Positions 8,043 through 17,870 of a DNA stretch of 64,000 nucleotides are shown in pieces (within the stretch, counting starts at the first letter, position 1; each line of letters starts with the position of its first letter). The stretch is taken from contig JAFGXV010000049.1 of assembly GCA_016936455.1 (NCBI GenBank), positions 1-64,000 on the forward strand. The letters are read 5' to 3'. Both the position numbers and the translations under genes were made by a program. A model generated the notes under the pieces. The model saw only the letters and a program-made list of their open reading frames with translations, was not told the origin of the DNA and searched no databases. This DNA comes from Desulfuromonadaceae bacterium (GTDB lineage Bacteria > Desulfobacterota > Desulfuromonadia > Desulfuromonadales > Desulfuromonadaceae).

Positions 8043-8828
8043 GTGGCAGAGCAGCAGGAACAACAGACCCAGGCCAAGAGTGATGCGCCGCGCAAGGAGA
8101 CTGCGACCCTCAAGGGAATCGCGGCCTTGTTCGAGCGTGAAGAACTCAAGGATCTGTTCATCAAATATCTTATTCTGATCGGTGTCATTGAAGGGTTTAT
8201 TTTCTTTGTCAGTTTCCTGAGCCAGCTGGGTCCGGAAAATGTGCCCTTTCCTTGGAAATCCTTCTTTTTTGCGGCGTTTATCGTGCCGCTGACCATCACT
8301 TTTTTGCTGGGCGTGATCGTGCTCGGGTTCGATCGCTACCTCTACGGCCACACTCCGGCTGACCATAGCGGTCACACCGGACTTTCAGCCGTGGAGCAGC
8401 AGAGCCGCATCCATAAGTTTCATGCCGTGATGTACGTGATTCGCCAGATTCCGTTTCTGATGGGGCTGCTGTTGCTGGTGGTGCTGTCGGCGGTGGTCTA
8501 CAAGCTTGATGTGATCCTGGCGATCATCGGCCATGTCGGTGAGCAGACCGCTCACTATTTGTCCATCGCGCTGGCGGTGATTCTGGGTGCCGGGTTGATC
8601 ATGGGGCTGGTCTGGATGTTCATGAGCTACAATCTGCGAAAAAAGAGCATGGAATACCAGTATCAGTACAAGAAGGACGTGGTCGAACGGACCGGACTGA
8701 TTTTGCTCGATGACGATCGGGTGATGGATCAAAAGGGTAACCTGTTGACGCGTGATCAGGTGGCGCAGATCCCCCATACGCCGCAGAACAACAAGGATGA
8801 GGACGATGAGGTCATCCTGATCGAATAG
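8043..8828 (+). CDS. Hypothetical four-helix membrane protein
   Basis: 261 residues starting at GTG. A charged N-terminal cytoplasmic segment is followed by about four membrane helices (residues ~40-60, ~75-100, ~135-155, ~175-200) and a charged C-terminal domain rich in Asp/Glu (DEDDEVILIE at the end). I do not recognise the family. It is monocistronic, with its own terminator just downstream and an AT-rich TATAGT-containing region upstream. The acidic tail and the long linker after helix 4 suggest a cytoplasmic interaction domain, but no function can be stated. Confidence 0.65.
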   Translation: MAEQQEQQTQAKSDAPRKETATLKGIAALFEREELKDLFIKYLILIGVIEGFIFFVSFLSQLGPENVPFPWKSFFFAAFIVPLTITFLLGVIVLGFDRYLYGHTPADHSGHTGLSAVEQQSRIHKFHAVMYVIRQIPFLMGLLLLVVLSAVVYKLDVILAIIGHVGEQTAHYLSIALAVILGAGLIMGLVWMFMSYNLRKKSMEYQYQYKKDVVERTGLILLDDDRVMDQKGNLLTRDQVAQIPHTPQNNKDEDDEVILIE

Positions 8829-8852
8829 CTCGTCATCACTTTTCGAGGTCGC

Positions 8853-8898
8853 AAAGGCCCCGTTCCTGTCCGTACGGGAGCGGGGCTTTTCTTTTTTT
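8853..8898 (+). terminator. Intrinsic terminator
   Basis: An AAAGGCCCCG / CGGGGCTTTT stem is followed by CTTTTTTT. It closes the membrane-protein gene at 8043-8828 and directly abuts the ribosome site of pepN, so pepN must be transcribed by read-through or from a promoter within this short region. Confidence 0.8.
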
Positions 8899-8908
8899 GG
8901 AGGATCCC

Positions 8909-11599
8909 ATGTCGCACCAGCCCAGTTCATCGACCCCGCCGCGCACCATTTTCCGCAGTGACTATCAGCCGTTCCCGTGGCGAGTGGAAACCGTTTCCCT
9001 CTGTTTTGAACTCGATGCCCAGGCAACGCGGGTGACCGCGGAGCTGGTTGTTGAGCGCCTTCCCGATGCGGCACCGGGTTGCCCGCTGGTGCTGGATGGC
9101 GGCGAGCAGGTTTTGCTGGAACTGGCCTGCGACGGCGCGCCGCTGGCCGATGAGGTCTGGCGGCGCGATGAGCACGGGCTGACGCTGAAAGGCCTGCCCG
9201 AACGTTGTACCCTGAAACTGGTGTCGCAGATCAATCCCGAAGCCAATGCGTCTTTGGAGGGGCTCTACCTGTCGTCGGGCAATTTCTGCACCCAGTGCGA
9301 GGCCGAGGGTTTCCGCCACATCACCTTTTTCCCTGATCGCCCCGACGTCCTCTCTTGCTACACCACAACCCTGATCGCCGATGCGCAGCGCTTCCCCGTG
9401 CTGCTGTCCAATGGCAATCTGGTGGAGCAGGGTGCCCTGGCGGATGGGCGTCATTTTGCCCGCTGGCAGGATCCCTTTCCCAAGCCGTCCTACCTGTTCG
9501 CCCTGGTGGCCGGCGATCTGGTCTGTCGCGAAGAACCCTACCGCACGGGCTCGGGACGCGATGTCCTGCTGCAGGTCTACGTGGAACCGCGCAACGCCGA
9601 GAAGTGCGCCCATGCCCTGCGCTCCATGCACAAGGCCCTGCGCTGGGACGAGGAACGCTTCGGCCTGGAGTACGATCTCGACCGCTACATGATCGTTGCG
9701 GTGGATGATTTCAACATGGGGGCCATGGAGAACAAGGGGCTCAATGTCTTCAACTCCAAGTATGTGCTGGCCCTGCCCGAAACGGCCACGGACGACGACT
9801 ACCTGAACATCGAGTCGGTGATCGGCCATGAGTACTTTCACAACTGGACCGGCAACCGTATCACCTGTCGCGACTGGTTCCAGCTCAGCCTCAAGGAAGG
9901 GCTGACGGTGTTCCGCGATCAGGAGTTTTCTGCGGATCTGAACTCCGCCGGTGTGAAGCGCATCGAGGACGTACGGCTGCTGAAGAGTCTTCAGTTTGCC
10001 GAGGATGCCGGGCCGACGGCTCATCCGGTGCGGCCTGAATCCTACGTCGAGATCAACAATTTCTACACCATGACCGTCTATAACAAGGGGGCCGAAGTGG
10101 TGCGGCTGTTCAAGACACTGCTGGGGTGGGACGGTTTCCTGAGTGGCATGGATCGTTACGTCGAGCGTCACGATGGCCAGGCCGTCAGCACCGATGATTT
10201 CGTTGCCGCCATGCTCGATGCCAATCCGCAGGCCGACATCGACCGGGATCAGATGACCCGCTGGTACAGCCAGGCCGGCACGCCGCTGGTGGAGGTGGAC
10301 TGGCATCATGATGCGGCAGCCGCGACCCTGACCCTGTGCTGCCGCCAGTCTTGCCCGCCGACGCCGGATCAGGCAGAGAAACTCCCGCTGCTGATCCCGC
10401 TGCGCGTGGCGTTGCTTGATGTGCAGGGTCGTGCCTGTCCGTTGCGACTGGCGGGGGAGCCCGCGTCGTTAACGGCTACGGAGCGGGTTCTGGCGCTGAC
10501 GCGGGCCGAGCAGACTTTTACCTTCGAACAGATCCCGGCGGGGGTGGTGCCGTCGGTGTTACGCGGTTTTTCGGCGCCGGTGAAACTGCGCCTGCCGCTG
10601 ACCTCAGAGCAAAAGGCTTTTCTGATGGCCTGCGACAGCGATGCCTTCAATCGCTGGCAGGCGGCGCAGGATCTGCTGCTGGAGTGTCTGCTGCGCGCAG
10701 TGCGCGGCGAGGTGCCCCCGGAGCAGGCCGCGGATGCGCTGCTGGTCGAGGCCTTTCGTCGTTCCCTGCTCGACGAGCAGGCCGATCCGTCCCTCATCGC
10801 CCTGGCCCTGACCCTGCCGATGGAGAGTTTTATCGCCGATCAGCTTGATGAGGTGGACCCGGAACGGATTCATCAGGCCCGCGAAGGTCTGCGTCGGCAA
10901 TTCGCCGTGGACACGCGGGAGGCCTTGCGCGCGACCTATCAGCGTTGCCAGGATGCGGGCCCCTACCGCCTTGACGGCGCGGCCATCGGCCGGCGGCGGC
11001 TGAAGAACCTGTGTCTGGGCTATCTGGCCGTGCTTAAAGACGAGGAAGCTGACCCGTGGCTGTGGCAGCAGGCGCGCCAGGCCGACAACATGACCGATCA
11101 GAGCGCGGCCCTGGCTCTGCTGTCGGAGCGGTCCGATCCCGAGGCGCAAAAGGAACTCGACGCTTTTTACCAGCGCTGGCAGGCCGATCCGCTGGTGGTC
11201 GATAAGTGGCTTGGCTGGCAGGCGCGCTCCAAACGCATGGATTGTCTCGACCGGGTTCAACAGCTGATGACCGGTCCGGCGTTTTCGCTGAAGAATCCCA
11301 ACAAGGTGCGCGCCCTCATCGGTGCTTTTTGTCAAGGCAACCCGGCCCGCTTTCACGCCCCGGATGGCCGTGGCTACCGTTTTCTGGAGCAGCAGATTGC
11401 GGCGCTGGATGCCTTCAATCCCCAGATCGCCGCCCGGCTGGTGACGCCGCTGCTGCGCTGGCCGCGCTACGAGCCCCGACGGCGCGAGCAGATGCGCGCC
11501 GTGCTGGAGCGTTTGAGCCGTCGCGACAAGATTTCACCCGATCTGTACGAGATGGTGAACAAAAGCCTGCAGCAGGTTGTGGCGGACGAGCAGCCGTGA
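8909..11599 (+). CDS. pepN: Aminopeptidase N (M1 family)
   Basis: 896 residues. This cytoplasmic zinc metallopeptidase removes N-terminal residues from peptides. The exopeptidase signature MGAMENKG lies near residue 270 and the zinc site HEYFHNW (HEXXH) near 307. WTGNRITCRDWFQLSLKEG carries the downstream metal-ligand Glu. Length and these motifs fit the E. coli-type PepN subgroup (about 870). The ORF track starts at a TTG; the ATG at 8909 with GGAGG five bases before it is the better start. The stop codon overlaps the GTG start of the next gene (GTGA), indicating translational coupling. Confidence 0.95.
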   Translation: MSHQPSSSTPPRTIFRSDYQPFPWRVETVSLCFELDAQATRVTAELVVERLPDAAPGCPLVLDGGEQVLLELACDGAPLADEVWRRDEHGLTLKGLPERCTLKLVSQINPEANASLEGLYLSSGNFCTQCEAEGFRHITFFPDRPDVLSCYTTTLIADAQRFPVLLSNGNLVEQGALADGRHFARWQDPFPKPSYLFALVAGDLVCREEPYRTGSGRDVLLQVYVEPRNAEKCAHALRSMHKALRWDEERFGLEYDLDRYMIVAVDDFNMGAMENKGLNVFNSKYVLALPETATDDDYLNIESVIGHEYFHNWTGNRITCRDWFQLSLKEGLTVFRDQEFSADLNSAGVKRIEDVRLLKSLQFAEDAGPTAHPVRPESYVEINNFYTMTVYNKGAEVVRLFKTLLGWDGFLSGMDRYVERHDGQAVSTDDFVAAMLDANPQADIDRDQMTRWYSQAGTPLVEVDWHHDAAAATLTLCCRQSCPPTPDQAEKLPLLIPLRVALLDVQGRACPLRLAGEPASLTATERVLALTRAEQTFTFEQIPAGVVPSVLRGFSAPVKLRLPLTSEQKAFLMACDSDAFNRWQAAQDLLLECLLRAVRGEVPPEQAADALLVEAFRRSLLDEQADPSLIALALTLPMESFIADQLDEVDPERIHQAREGLRRQFAVDTREALRATYQRCQDAGPYRLDGAAIGRRRLKNLCLGYLAVLKDEEADPWLWQQARQADNMTDQSAALALLSERSDPEAQKELDAFYQRWQADPLVVDKWLGWQARSKRMDCLDRVQQLMTGPAFSLKNPNKVRALIGAFCQGNPARFHAPDGRGYRFLEQQIAALDAFNPQIAARLVTPLLRWPRYEPRRREQMRAVLERLSRRDKISPDLYEMVNKSLQQVVADEQP

Positions 11600-14500
11600 G
11601 TTCGTCGCGCAACGCCGGTGGTCGCGGCTTCCGTTTCGCCATTGACCGCGGTGGCACCTTCACCGATGTTTATGCCGAGTTGCCCGACGGTCGCACCCGG
11701 GTGCTCAAGCTGCTGTCCGAGGATCCCGGCAACTACGCCGATGCCCCGCGCGAAGGGATCCGCCGGATTCTGGCCGAGGAAGGCTATGCCGAAGAAGAGT
11801 TGAGCGGCGCAGCCATCGCGTCGATCCGCATGGGCACTACGGTGGCGACCAACGCGCTGCTGGAGCGGCGCGGGACCCCGACGTTGCTGGTGATCACGGC
11901 CGGTCTCGGCGATGTGCTGCACATCGGCGACCAGACGCGGCCGGAGCTGTTTGCATTGCAGGTAAAAAAGCCCGTGCCCCTGGCCGAACAGGTGCTGGAG
12001 GTCGCGGAGCGTGTCCGTCCGGCCCAGGCCGGTGAAGCGGGTGATCTGTCGGGTCGTGACGGCCGCTGCTATGTGCGGCTGCAGCCGCCGCAGGAGCAGC
12101 CCGTGCGCGAAGGCTTGCGCGCGGCCCGCGCCCAAGGCTGTGAAAGCGTGGCCGTGGTGTTCGCCCACGCCCATGCCTGTCCCGAGCATGAACTTTGGCT
12201 GGAGCGGCTGGCGCGTGAAGTCGGATTTGAACAGATTTCCCTGTCCCACCGGGTGATGCCCCTGGTCAAGCTGGTGCCGCGCGGTGAGACCTGCGTGGTG
12301 GATGCCTACCTGACGCCCGCGGTGCAGCGCTATGTGCGCAGCTTCCGCCAGGGATTCAGCGATGGCCTTCAGCACACGGACCTGCTGTTCATGGCGTCGG
12401 ACGGCGGTTTGATGGCGGCGGAGGATTTTCATGGCAGCCGTGCATTGCTTTCGGGTCCGGCCGGTGGCGTGGTTGGCTATGCCCGCACCTGCGAAGCGGG
12501 CTTCCCGGGACAGCCGGTCATTGGTTTCGACATGGGCGGCACCTCCACCGATGTGTCGCGTTATGCCGGTCAGTTCGCGTTTGCCGATGAAGCCCGGGTG
12601 GCCGGCGTGCGCCTGCAGGCGCCGCAGCTCGATATCCGCACCGTGGCCGCCGGCGGCGGGTCGCGGCTGTTTTTCCGTCATGGCCTGTTCGAGGTCGGTC
12701 CCGAATCCGCCGGTTCCCATCCCGGCCCGGTCTGCTATCGCAAGAACGGCCATCTGGCCATTACTGACGCCAACCTGCTGCTGGGGCGGCTGCAGCCCGA
12801 CTTCTTCCCCCACATCTTCGGTGCCGATGAAAAACAGCCTCTGGACCGGGATGCCACGGTTGCGGCGTTTGAGGGCCTGACGCGGGAGGTGAATGGCTGG
12901 ATGGAGCAACAGAGCCGCCCGGCCCTGACGGCGGCGCAGGTGGCCGCGGGTTTCATTGATGTGGCGAACGAGGTGATGGCGCGGCCGATTCGCGAGGTGT
13001 CGGTGCAGCGCGGCTATGACCTGGCCGAGCATGTGTTGGCCTGCTTCGGCGGGGCCGGCGGTCAGCACGCTTGTGCCATGGCGCGCAAGCTGGGGATCCG
13101 TCGCATTCACATCCATCGCCATGCCGGTATCTTGTCCGCCTACGGCATGCGCCTGGCCCAGCGTCTGGCCAGTCGGCAGGAAGCGGCGTCCGGCGAACTG
13201 ACATCCGGGCGGTTGTCCGAACTGCTGGCGCGCCTGGCGGCTCTGGAGGATGAGGCGCGAAGAGAACTGGTCGAGCAGGGCAGCGGCGGGGTTGAACTGC
13301 AGGTTGAGCGTTATCTTCAGCTGCGCTATGAGGGAACCGATCAGGGATTGTTGATCGCTGAACCGGAGGATGGGGATTACGCGGCCGCCTTCCAAACGGC
13401 TTACCGCCGCGAGTTCGGTTTCGACCTGCAGCGCCCGGTGATGGTCGATCATCTGCGGGTGCGGGTTAGCAGCCCGCCGCCCGTGCTGACGCTGCCGGCG
13501 GATGACGCAGACCACAATAGCGGCGCTCCCGAGCCACTGGCCCTGTGCGACTGCTTCTTCGACGGGGCGTGGCAGCAGACGCCGGTCTTTGCCTTTGATG
13601 CGCTGCCTCCGGGCCAGCCCCTGACCGGTCCGGCGCTGCTGATCCAGGAGACCGCCACCCTGGTCATCGAACCGGGCTGCGTTGCCTGTCTGCGCGGTGA
13701 TGATCTGGTGATTGAGGTCGAAACGGCAGCCGCTGCAACTGGCACCGCGGGCAGGGAAAACACGCAGCTTGATCCGGTGCAGCTGGCGCTGTTCAGTCAC
13801 CGTTTCATGTCCGTGGCCGAACAGATGGGCCAGACCCTGCGACGAACGGCGGTATCGACCAACATCAAGGAACGCTGTGACTTTTCCTGTGCTCTGTTTG
13901 ATGCTTCCGGTAACTTGGTTGCCAATGCGCCCCACACGCCGGTTCATCTCGGTGCCATGAGCGAGGCGGTCAAGCAGCAGATGGTCCGCTTTGCCGGACA
14001 GCTGGAGCCGGGGGATGTGCTGCTCAGCAACCATCCGCGCCAGGGCGGCAGTCACCTGCCCGACATGACGGTGATCACGCCGCTGTGGCGCGATGACGAG
14101 GTGGTGCTCTATCTGGCCAACCGCGGTCACCATGCCGATATCGGCGGCCTCACTCCGGGCTCGATGCCGCCTTTTTCCTGCACTTTGTCCGAAGAGGGCT
14201 GCGCCATCGCCGGCATGAAGCTGGTGGAGCGCGGTGTTTTCCAGGAAGCGGCGATCCGTGCGCGTTTGGCCACGGGTGGTGTGGATCGCGCGGGCCAGCG
14301 GGTGCCGGGCACGCGGCGACTGGCGGACAATCTGTCCGATCTGCGCGCCCAGGTGGCGGCCAACCAGTGCGGTGCGCGGCTGATGGAGGAGTTGTTTGCG
14401 GGTTTCGGCACGCAGCGGGTCCAGGCTTATCTGGGCTATATCCAGGATCATGCCGAGGCTGCGGTGTGCGCAGCGTTGCGTGATTTGGCTGCGCGACACG

Positions 14501-15390
14501 GCGCGCACGGAACCACGGTACTGCGAGCCCGCGAGCAATTGGATGACGGCACGCCCCTGTGTCTGGCGCTGAGCATTGAACCGAATGGTCGTGCTTGCTT
14601 TGATTTTTCCGGTAGCGGCGCCCAGCAGTGGGGCAACCTCAATGCGCCGCGCGCCGTGACCCTGTCGGCGGTGCTTTACTGCCTGCGCTGTCTGGTGGAA
14701 GAGGCGCTGCCGCTGAACCAGGGCTGTCTAAGGCCGGTGCAGCTGGAGATCCCGGTCGGCTCGGTGCTCGATCCGTGCGCGAAAGCGGCGGTGGTGGGAG
14801 GCAACGTTCTGACCTCGCAGCGGCTGGTGGATCTGATCTTCCGTGCTTTCGGCTGCGTGGCGGCCTCTCAGGGCTGTATGAACAACCTGACTTTCGGCGA
14901 CGAGGATTTCGGCTATTACGAGACCCTCGGCGGCGGTACGGGGGCGGGGCCGGGCTGGGCTGGGGCCGACGGCGTGCACAGTCATATGACCAATACCCGC
15001 ATTACCGATGTCGAGATTCTGGAAAACCGTTATCCGGTACTGGTGCGGACTTTTTCGCTACGTCGGGGCTCGGGAGGGGAAGGTCGCTGGCGCGGTGGGG
15101 ACGGTTTGGTGCGGGAACTGGAGTTTTTGCGTCCGCTGCAGGTGGCGATCCTGTCCGAGCGGCGGGTGTTCGCGCCTTATGGGCTGGAGGGTGGCGCAAA
15201 CGGCCGTGTCGGGTATAATAGCCTGTTACGTGTCGACGGCAGCTGTTTCGCCCTGGGGGGCAAGAACGCCCTGCCGGTGGTGGCCGGTGACCGTATCCGT
15301 ATCGAAACCCCGGGCGGCGGGGGTTACGGCGCGGTGGAACAGCGGCAGAAGAGTGGAGTCAGCCATGCGTCACAGCCAGAGTCTGTTTGA
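11596..15390 (+). CDS. 5-oxoprolinase, fused HyuA/HyuB type
   Basis: 1264 residues from a GTG that overlaps the pepN stop by four bases; the upstream part of the tracked ORF is a shadow of pepN. The N-terminal [14 protein letters not shown] and the [14 protein letters not shown] segment are the ATP-binding elements of hydantoinase/oxoprolinase subunit A. From about residue 720 the protein becomes subunit B ([19 protein letters not shown], ending in the GGGGYG region). The single-chain form matches ATP-dependent 5-oxoprolinase (about 1290 in eukaryotes), which opens 5-oxoproline to glutamate. Linkage to aminopeptidase N suggests recovery of N-terminal pyroglutamate or glutathione residues. Specificity between 5-oxoproline and hydantoins remains inferred. 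Confidence 0.85.
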   Translation: MSSSRNAGGRGFRFAIDRGGTFTDVYAELPDGRTRVLKLLSEDPGNYADAPREGIRRILAEEGYAEEELSGAAIASIRMGTTVATNALLERRGTPTLLVITAGLGDVLHIGDQTRPELFALQVKKPVPLAEQVLEVAERVRPAQAGEAGDLSGRDGRCYVRLQPPQEQPVREGLRAARAQGCESVAVVFAHAHACPEHELWLERLAREVGFEQISLSHRVMPLVKLVPRGETCVVDAYLTPAVQRYVRSFRQGFSDGLQHTDLLFMASDGGLMAAEDFHGSRALLSGPAGGVVGYARTCEAGFPGQPVIGFDMGGTSTDVSRYAGQFAFADEARVAGVRLQAPQLDIRTVAAGGGSRLFFRHGLFEVGPESAGSHPGPVCYRKNGHLAITDANLLLGRLQPDFFPHIFGADEKQPLDRDATVAAFEGLTREVNGWMEQQSRPALTAAQVAAGFIDVANEVMARPIREVSVQRGYDLAEHVLACFGGAGGQHACAMARKLGIRRIHIHRHAGILSAYGMRLAQRLASRQEAASGELTSGRLSELLARLAALEDEARRELVEQGSGGVELQVERYLQLRYEGTDQGLLIAEPEDGDYAAAFQTAYRREFGFDLQRPVMVDHLRVRVSSPPPVLTLPADDADHNSGAPEPLALCDCFFDGAWQQTPVFAFDALPPGQPLTGPALLIQETATLVIEPGCVACLRGDDLVIEVETAAAATGTAGRENTQLDPVQLALFSHRFMSVAEQMGQTLRRTAVSTNIKERCDFSCALFDASGNLVANAPHTPVHLGAMSEAVKQQMVRFAGQLEPGDVLLSNHPRQGGSHLPDMTVITPLWRDDEVVLYLANRGHHADIGGLTPGSMPPFSCTLSEEGCAIAGMKLVERGVFQEAAIRARLATGGVDRAGQRVPGTRRLADNLSDLRAQVAANQCGARLMEELFAGFGTQRVQAYLGYIQDHAEAAVCAALRDLAARHGAHGTTVLRAREQLDDGTPLCLALSIEPNGRACFDFSGSGAQQWGNLNAPRAVTLSAVLYCLRCLVEEALPLNQGCLRPVQLEIPVGSVLDPCAKAAVVGGNVLTSQRLVDLIFRAFGCVAASQGCMNNLTFGDEDFGYYETLGGGTGAGPGWAGADGVHSHMTNTRITDVEILENRYPVLVRTFSLRRGSGGEGRWRGGDGLVRELEFLRPLQVAILSERRVFAPYGLEGGANGRVGYNSLLRVDGSCFALGGKNALPVVAGDRIRIETPGGGGYGAVEQRQKSGVSHASQPESV

Positions 15391-16404
15391 GCGCGTCCGT
15401 GAACAGGAGCAACAGGCGGAGAAGTTTCACCAGGTCGAAAGTCGCATTCTGTCGATCTTGGATTTTGAGGCTTTTTTCGAGACCCTGCTGGCGGAGATCG
15501 CCGCGGTGTTCGATGTGCCTCTGGTCTGGCTCAGTCTGATTGAGGAGAGCGAACTGCTGCGGTTGCGGCGCGAACTGGGCCCGGTGCCTGAAACACCGCA
15601 ACTGGTGGTGCTGAAGCGGGAGCGGCTGCTTGAGCTGATCGGCGACGAGGGTAAACCCCTGCTGGCCAATGACAACATGGCGCGTTACCTGTCATTGCTG
15701 CCCCGCGGCAGCAGCCGGGCCATCCGTTCCATTGCGATGACGCCGATTTATCTCGATGGGTCCTGGTCGGCACCCTGAATCAGGCCGATGTAGAAGCGAA
15801 GCGTTTTGCGCCGGGACTGAATCCGGTGTTGCTTGAACGATTAGCACTGAAGGTCTCTTTGTGTCTGTCCAATGTGACGGCCCATGAGCGGCTGAAGCAG
15901 CTGGCCAATCTGGATCCCCTGACCCGCCTGCTCAACCGGCGCGTGCTGGATGCGGCGTTGCAGCGTGAATTCCAGCGCGCCCGCCGTTACGACACGGCGC
16001 TGTCGGTGGTGTTTATCGACATGAATGATTTCAAGCGGGTGAATGATCGCTATGGCCATGAAACCGGCGACCGCCTGCTGTGCCATGTGGCCATGGCGCT
16101 ACGTGAGGAAAGCCGTGCCACGGACCTGGCGGCACGTTATGCCGGTGACGAGTTCGTGCTGATTTTGCCCGAGACCAGGGAAGGGGAAGCCTGCCAACTG
16201 GTCGAACGCATTCTGTCCCGGTTGGTCGCGCAGCCACTGGTTTTTGAGGATGAAGCGATTGTTGCGTCCCTGTGTTATGGTGTGGCGGCCCTGCCGGCGA
16301 GTGATGCGTCTTCGGCACAGGCCCTGCTTAAACAGGCTGACAGCGCACTCTACCTGCGCAAACGACAATTTCATGACAAGAAAGGCTTTCGCCATGCAGA
16401 TTAG
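15365..16404 (+). pseudogene. DUF484/GAF + GGDEF diguanylate cyclase, frameshifted
   Basis: Reading starts at the ATG at 15365 (GGAG upstream; overlaps the previous stop) with a DUF484/GAF-like domain and hits TGA at 15776-15778. In another frame the protein continues without a break as LVGTLNQADVEAKRFAPGL, then a GGDEF domain: DPLTRLLNRR, RYAGDEF active site and an RATD inhibitory-site motif five residues before it. One missing base near 15758-15764 (GGGTCCTGG) would restore one ~347-residue cyclase making cyclic di-GMP. Either the gene is truly broken, or this is a sequencing error; the intact downstream frame favours recent origin or error. Confidence 0.8.
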
Positions 16405-16996
16405 ATCCGCCGAGTTCGTCAAGAGCGGCACCCGTCCTGCCCACTATCCCCCCGCCGATCGACCGGAGATTGCCTTTGCCGGACGCAGCAACGTGGGCAA
16501 GAGTTCGCTGGTCAACGTCCTGCTCCAGCGCAAGAACCTGGTGCGGACCTCCTCGACGCCCGGCCGGACCCAGCTGATCAACTTCTTTGATCTGAATGGC
16601 GAGCTGTCACTGGTGGATCTGCCCGGCTACGGTTTTGCCAAAGTGCCGCTGGCGGTCAAGCAGCAGTGGGGGCCCATGGTCCAGACCTACCTCAAATCGC
16701 GCGAGAATCTGTGTGCCGTGGTGTTGCTGTTCGATGTGCGGCGGGTGCCGGCCGATGAAGACCTGAAACTGCTGGACTGGCTGGAAGAGTACAATGTGCC
16801 GACCATCCCGGTGGTGACCAAGGTCGACAAGGTCAGTCGCAACAAACTTGCGCAGCAGCTGAAACCGATTGCCGAGGCCACCGGGCTGCCGGTGGAGGCT
16901 TTTACGCCCTTCTCTGCCTTGTCCCGTCAGGGACGTGACGAAGTGTGGGAGCGGATCGAGGTGGCCATCGAGGCCGCGGCGGAAGAACTCGAGTAA
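16394..16996 (+). CDS. engB: Ribosome biogenesis GTPase EngB/YsxC
   Basis: 200 residues of the TrmE-Era-EngA-EngB GTPase class. G1 is [10 protein letters not shown]3 is DLPGYGFA and G4 is TKVD, with SALSRQG near the C terminus as G5. EngB acts in the cytoplasm in late 50S subunit assembly. The tracked ORF is longer, but the family start is [12 protein letters not shown] at 16394, which overlaps the end of the cyclase frame by 11 bases. The gene is probably translated from the same polycistronic message as pepN and the cyclase. Confidence 0.95.
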   Translation: MQIRSAEFVKSGTRPAHYPPADRPEIAFAGRSNVGKSSLVNVLLQRKNLVRTSSTPGRTQLINFFDLNGELSLVDLPGYGFAKVPLAVKQQWGPMVQTYLKSRENLCAVVLLFDVRRVPADEDLKLLDWLEEYNVPTIPVVTKVDKVSRNKLAQQLKPIAEATGLPVEAFTPFSALSRQGRDEVWERIEVAIEAAAEELE

Positions 16997-17005
16997 GAAG
17001 TGATC

Positions 17006-17692
17006 ATGCGCGCCCACTACCTGCAGCATGTTGCGTTTGAAGGGTTGGGACAGATTGAGCCCTGGCTGAAAAACCATGGCTACCATATCAGCCGGACCGC
17101 TTTTTTTCAGCAGCAGGGGCTGCCGGATCTGGCCGGGATCGACCTGCTGATTGTGATGGGGGGTCCCATGAGTGTGAACGATGAAACGATCTTCCCTTGG
17201 TTGGCCAGGGAAAAGGCTTTCGTCCGTCAGGCGTTGCAACAGGGGGTGCCCATGCTCGGAATCTGCCTGGGTGCGCAGCTGATGGCTTCCGCCCTTGGTG
17301 CCCGGGTGTTTCCGAATGGGCAGCGCGAGATCGGCTGGTTCCCGGTACAGGGACTGCCGGTTGGTCAGGGCGCTTTTGCTTTTCCTCCGTCCCAGGAGGT
17401 GTTTCACTGGCATGGCGAAACCTTCGAGCTGCCGACCGGAGCGCAACACCTGGCGCGCAGCGCCGCTTGCGAACATCAGGCTTTTCAGGTCGGAGCCCAT
17501 GCCATTGGTCTGCAGTTTCATCTGGAGACCAGCCCGGAAGCAGCGCAATCCCTTGTTCAGCACTGTCGGGAAGAGCTGACGCCGGCGCCCTATGTGCAGT
17601 CGGAAGAACAACTGCTTGATCTGACATCTTGCTATTGGGGGGCAGCGAACGGGCTGCTGGATCAGCTGCTGTGTTTTTTGACCGGCTGCTGA
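17006..17692 (+). CDS. Class I glutamine amidotransferase-like protein
   Basis: 228 residues (ATG 17006; a GTG two codons earlier is the alternative). The fold is that of GMP-synthase-like amidotransferases: MGGPMSVND oxyanion region, nucleophile Cys in LGICLGAQLMA, and a catalytic His in GLQFHLE with a following Glu. Stand-alone members act on varied amides or gamma-glutamyl compounds and often lack a synthase partner, so substrate is unknown. It starts right after engB and is likely in the same operon. Proximity to 5-oxoprolinase raises a gamma-glutamyl connection, which is speculation. Confidence 0.85.
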   Translation: MRAHYLQHVAFEGLGQIEPWLKNHGYHISRTAFFQQQGLPDLAGIDLLIVMGGPMSVNDETIFPWLAREKAFVRQALQQGVPMLGICLGAQLMASALGARVFPNGQREIGWFPVQGLPVGQGAFAFPPSQEVFHWHGETFELPTGAQHLARSAACEHQAFQVGAHAIGLQFHLETSPEAAQSLVQHCREELTPAPYVQSEEQLLDLTSCYWGAANGLLDQLLCFLTGC

Positions 17693-17870
17693 ACGGGTAG
17701 GGCAGGGACGGCCAATGGCGACCGGTACAGGCTGACGGACGATGAAATTTCCCGGCTTTGGCGGACTGCGGCCGATGGGGCTTGACGCTCAATCACGAAA
17801 TCGTTAGTCTGTCTGGTTAGTTGGGTTTGTTTGATACACTACTGAAAAAGAGCGAAAAGGACACGGCGTT

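Noticed and set aside
11206-11595. N-terminal extension of the oxoprolinase ORF
   Set aside because: This part overlaps the 3' end of pepN in another frame and has no family resemblance; the GTG at 11596 lies just before the conserved FAIDRGG motif.
11467-14538. 1023-codon ORF on the minus strand
   Set aside because: It is antisense to pepN and the oxoprolinase, which carry clear family motifs. High-GC coding DNA often leaves long open frames on the other strand, and the translation is low in domain character.
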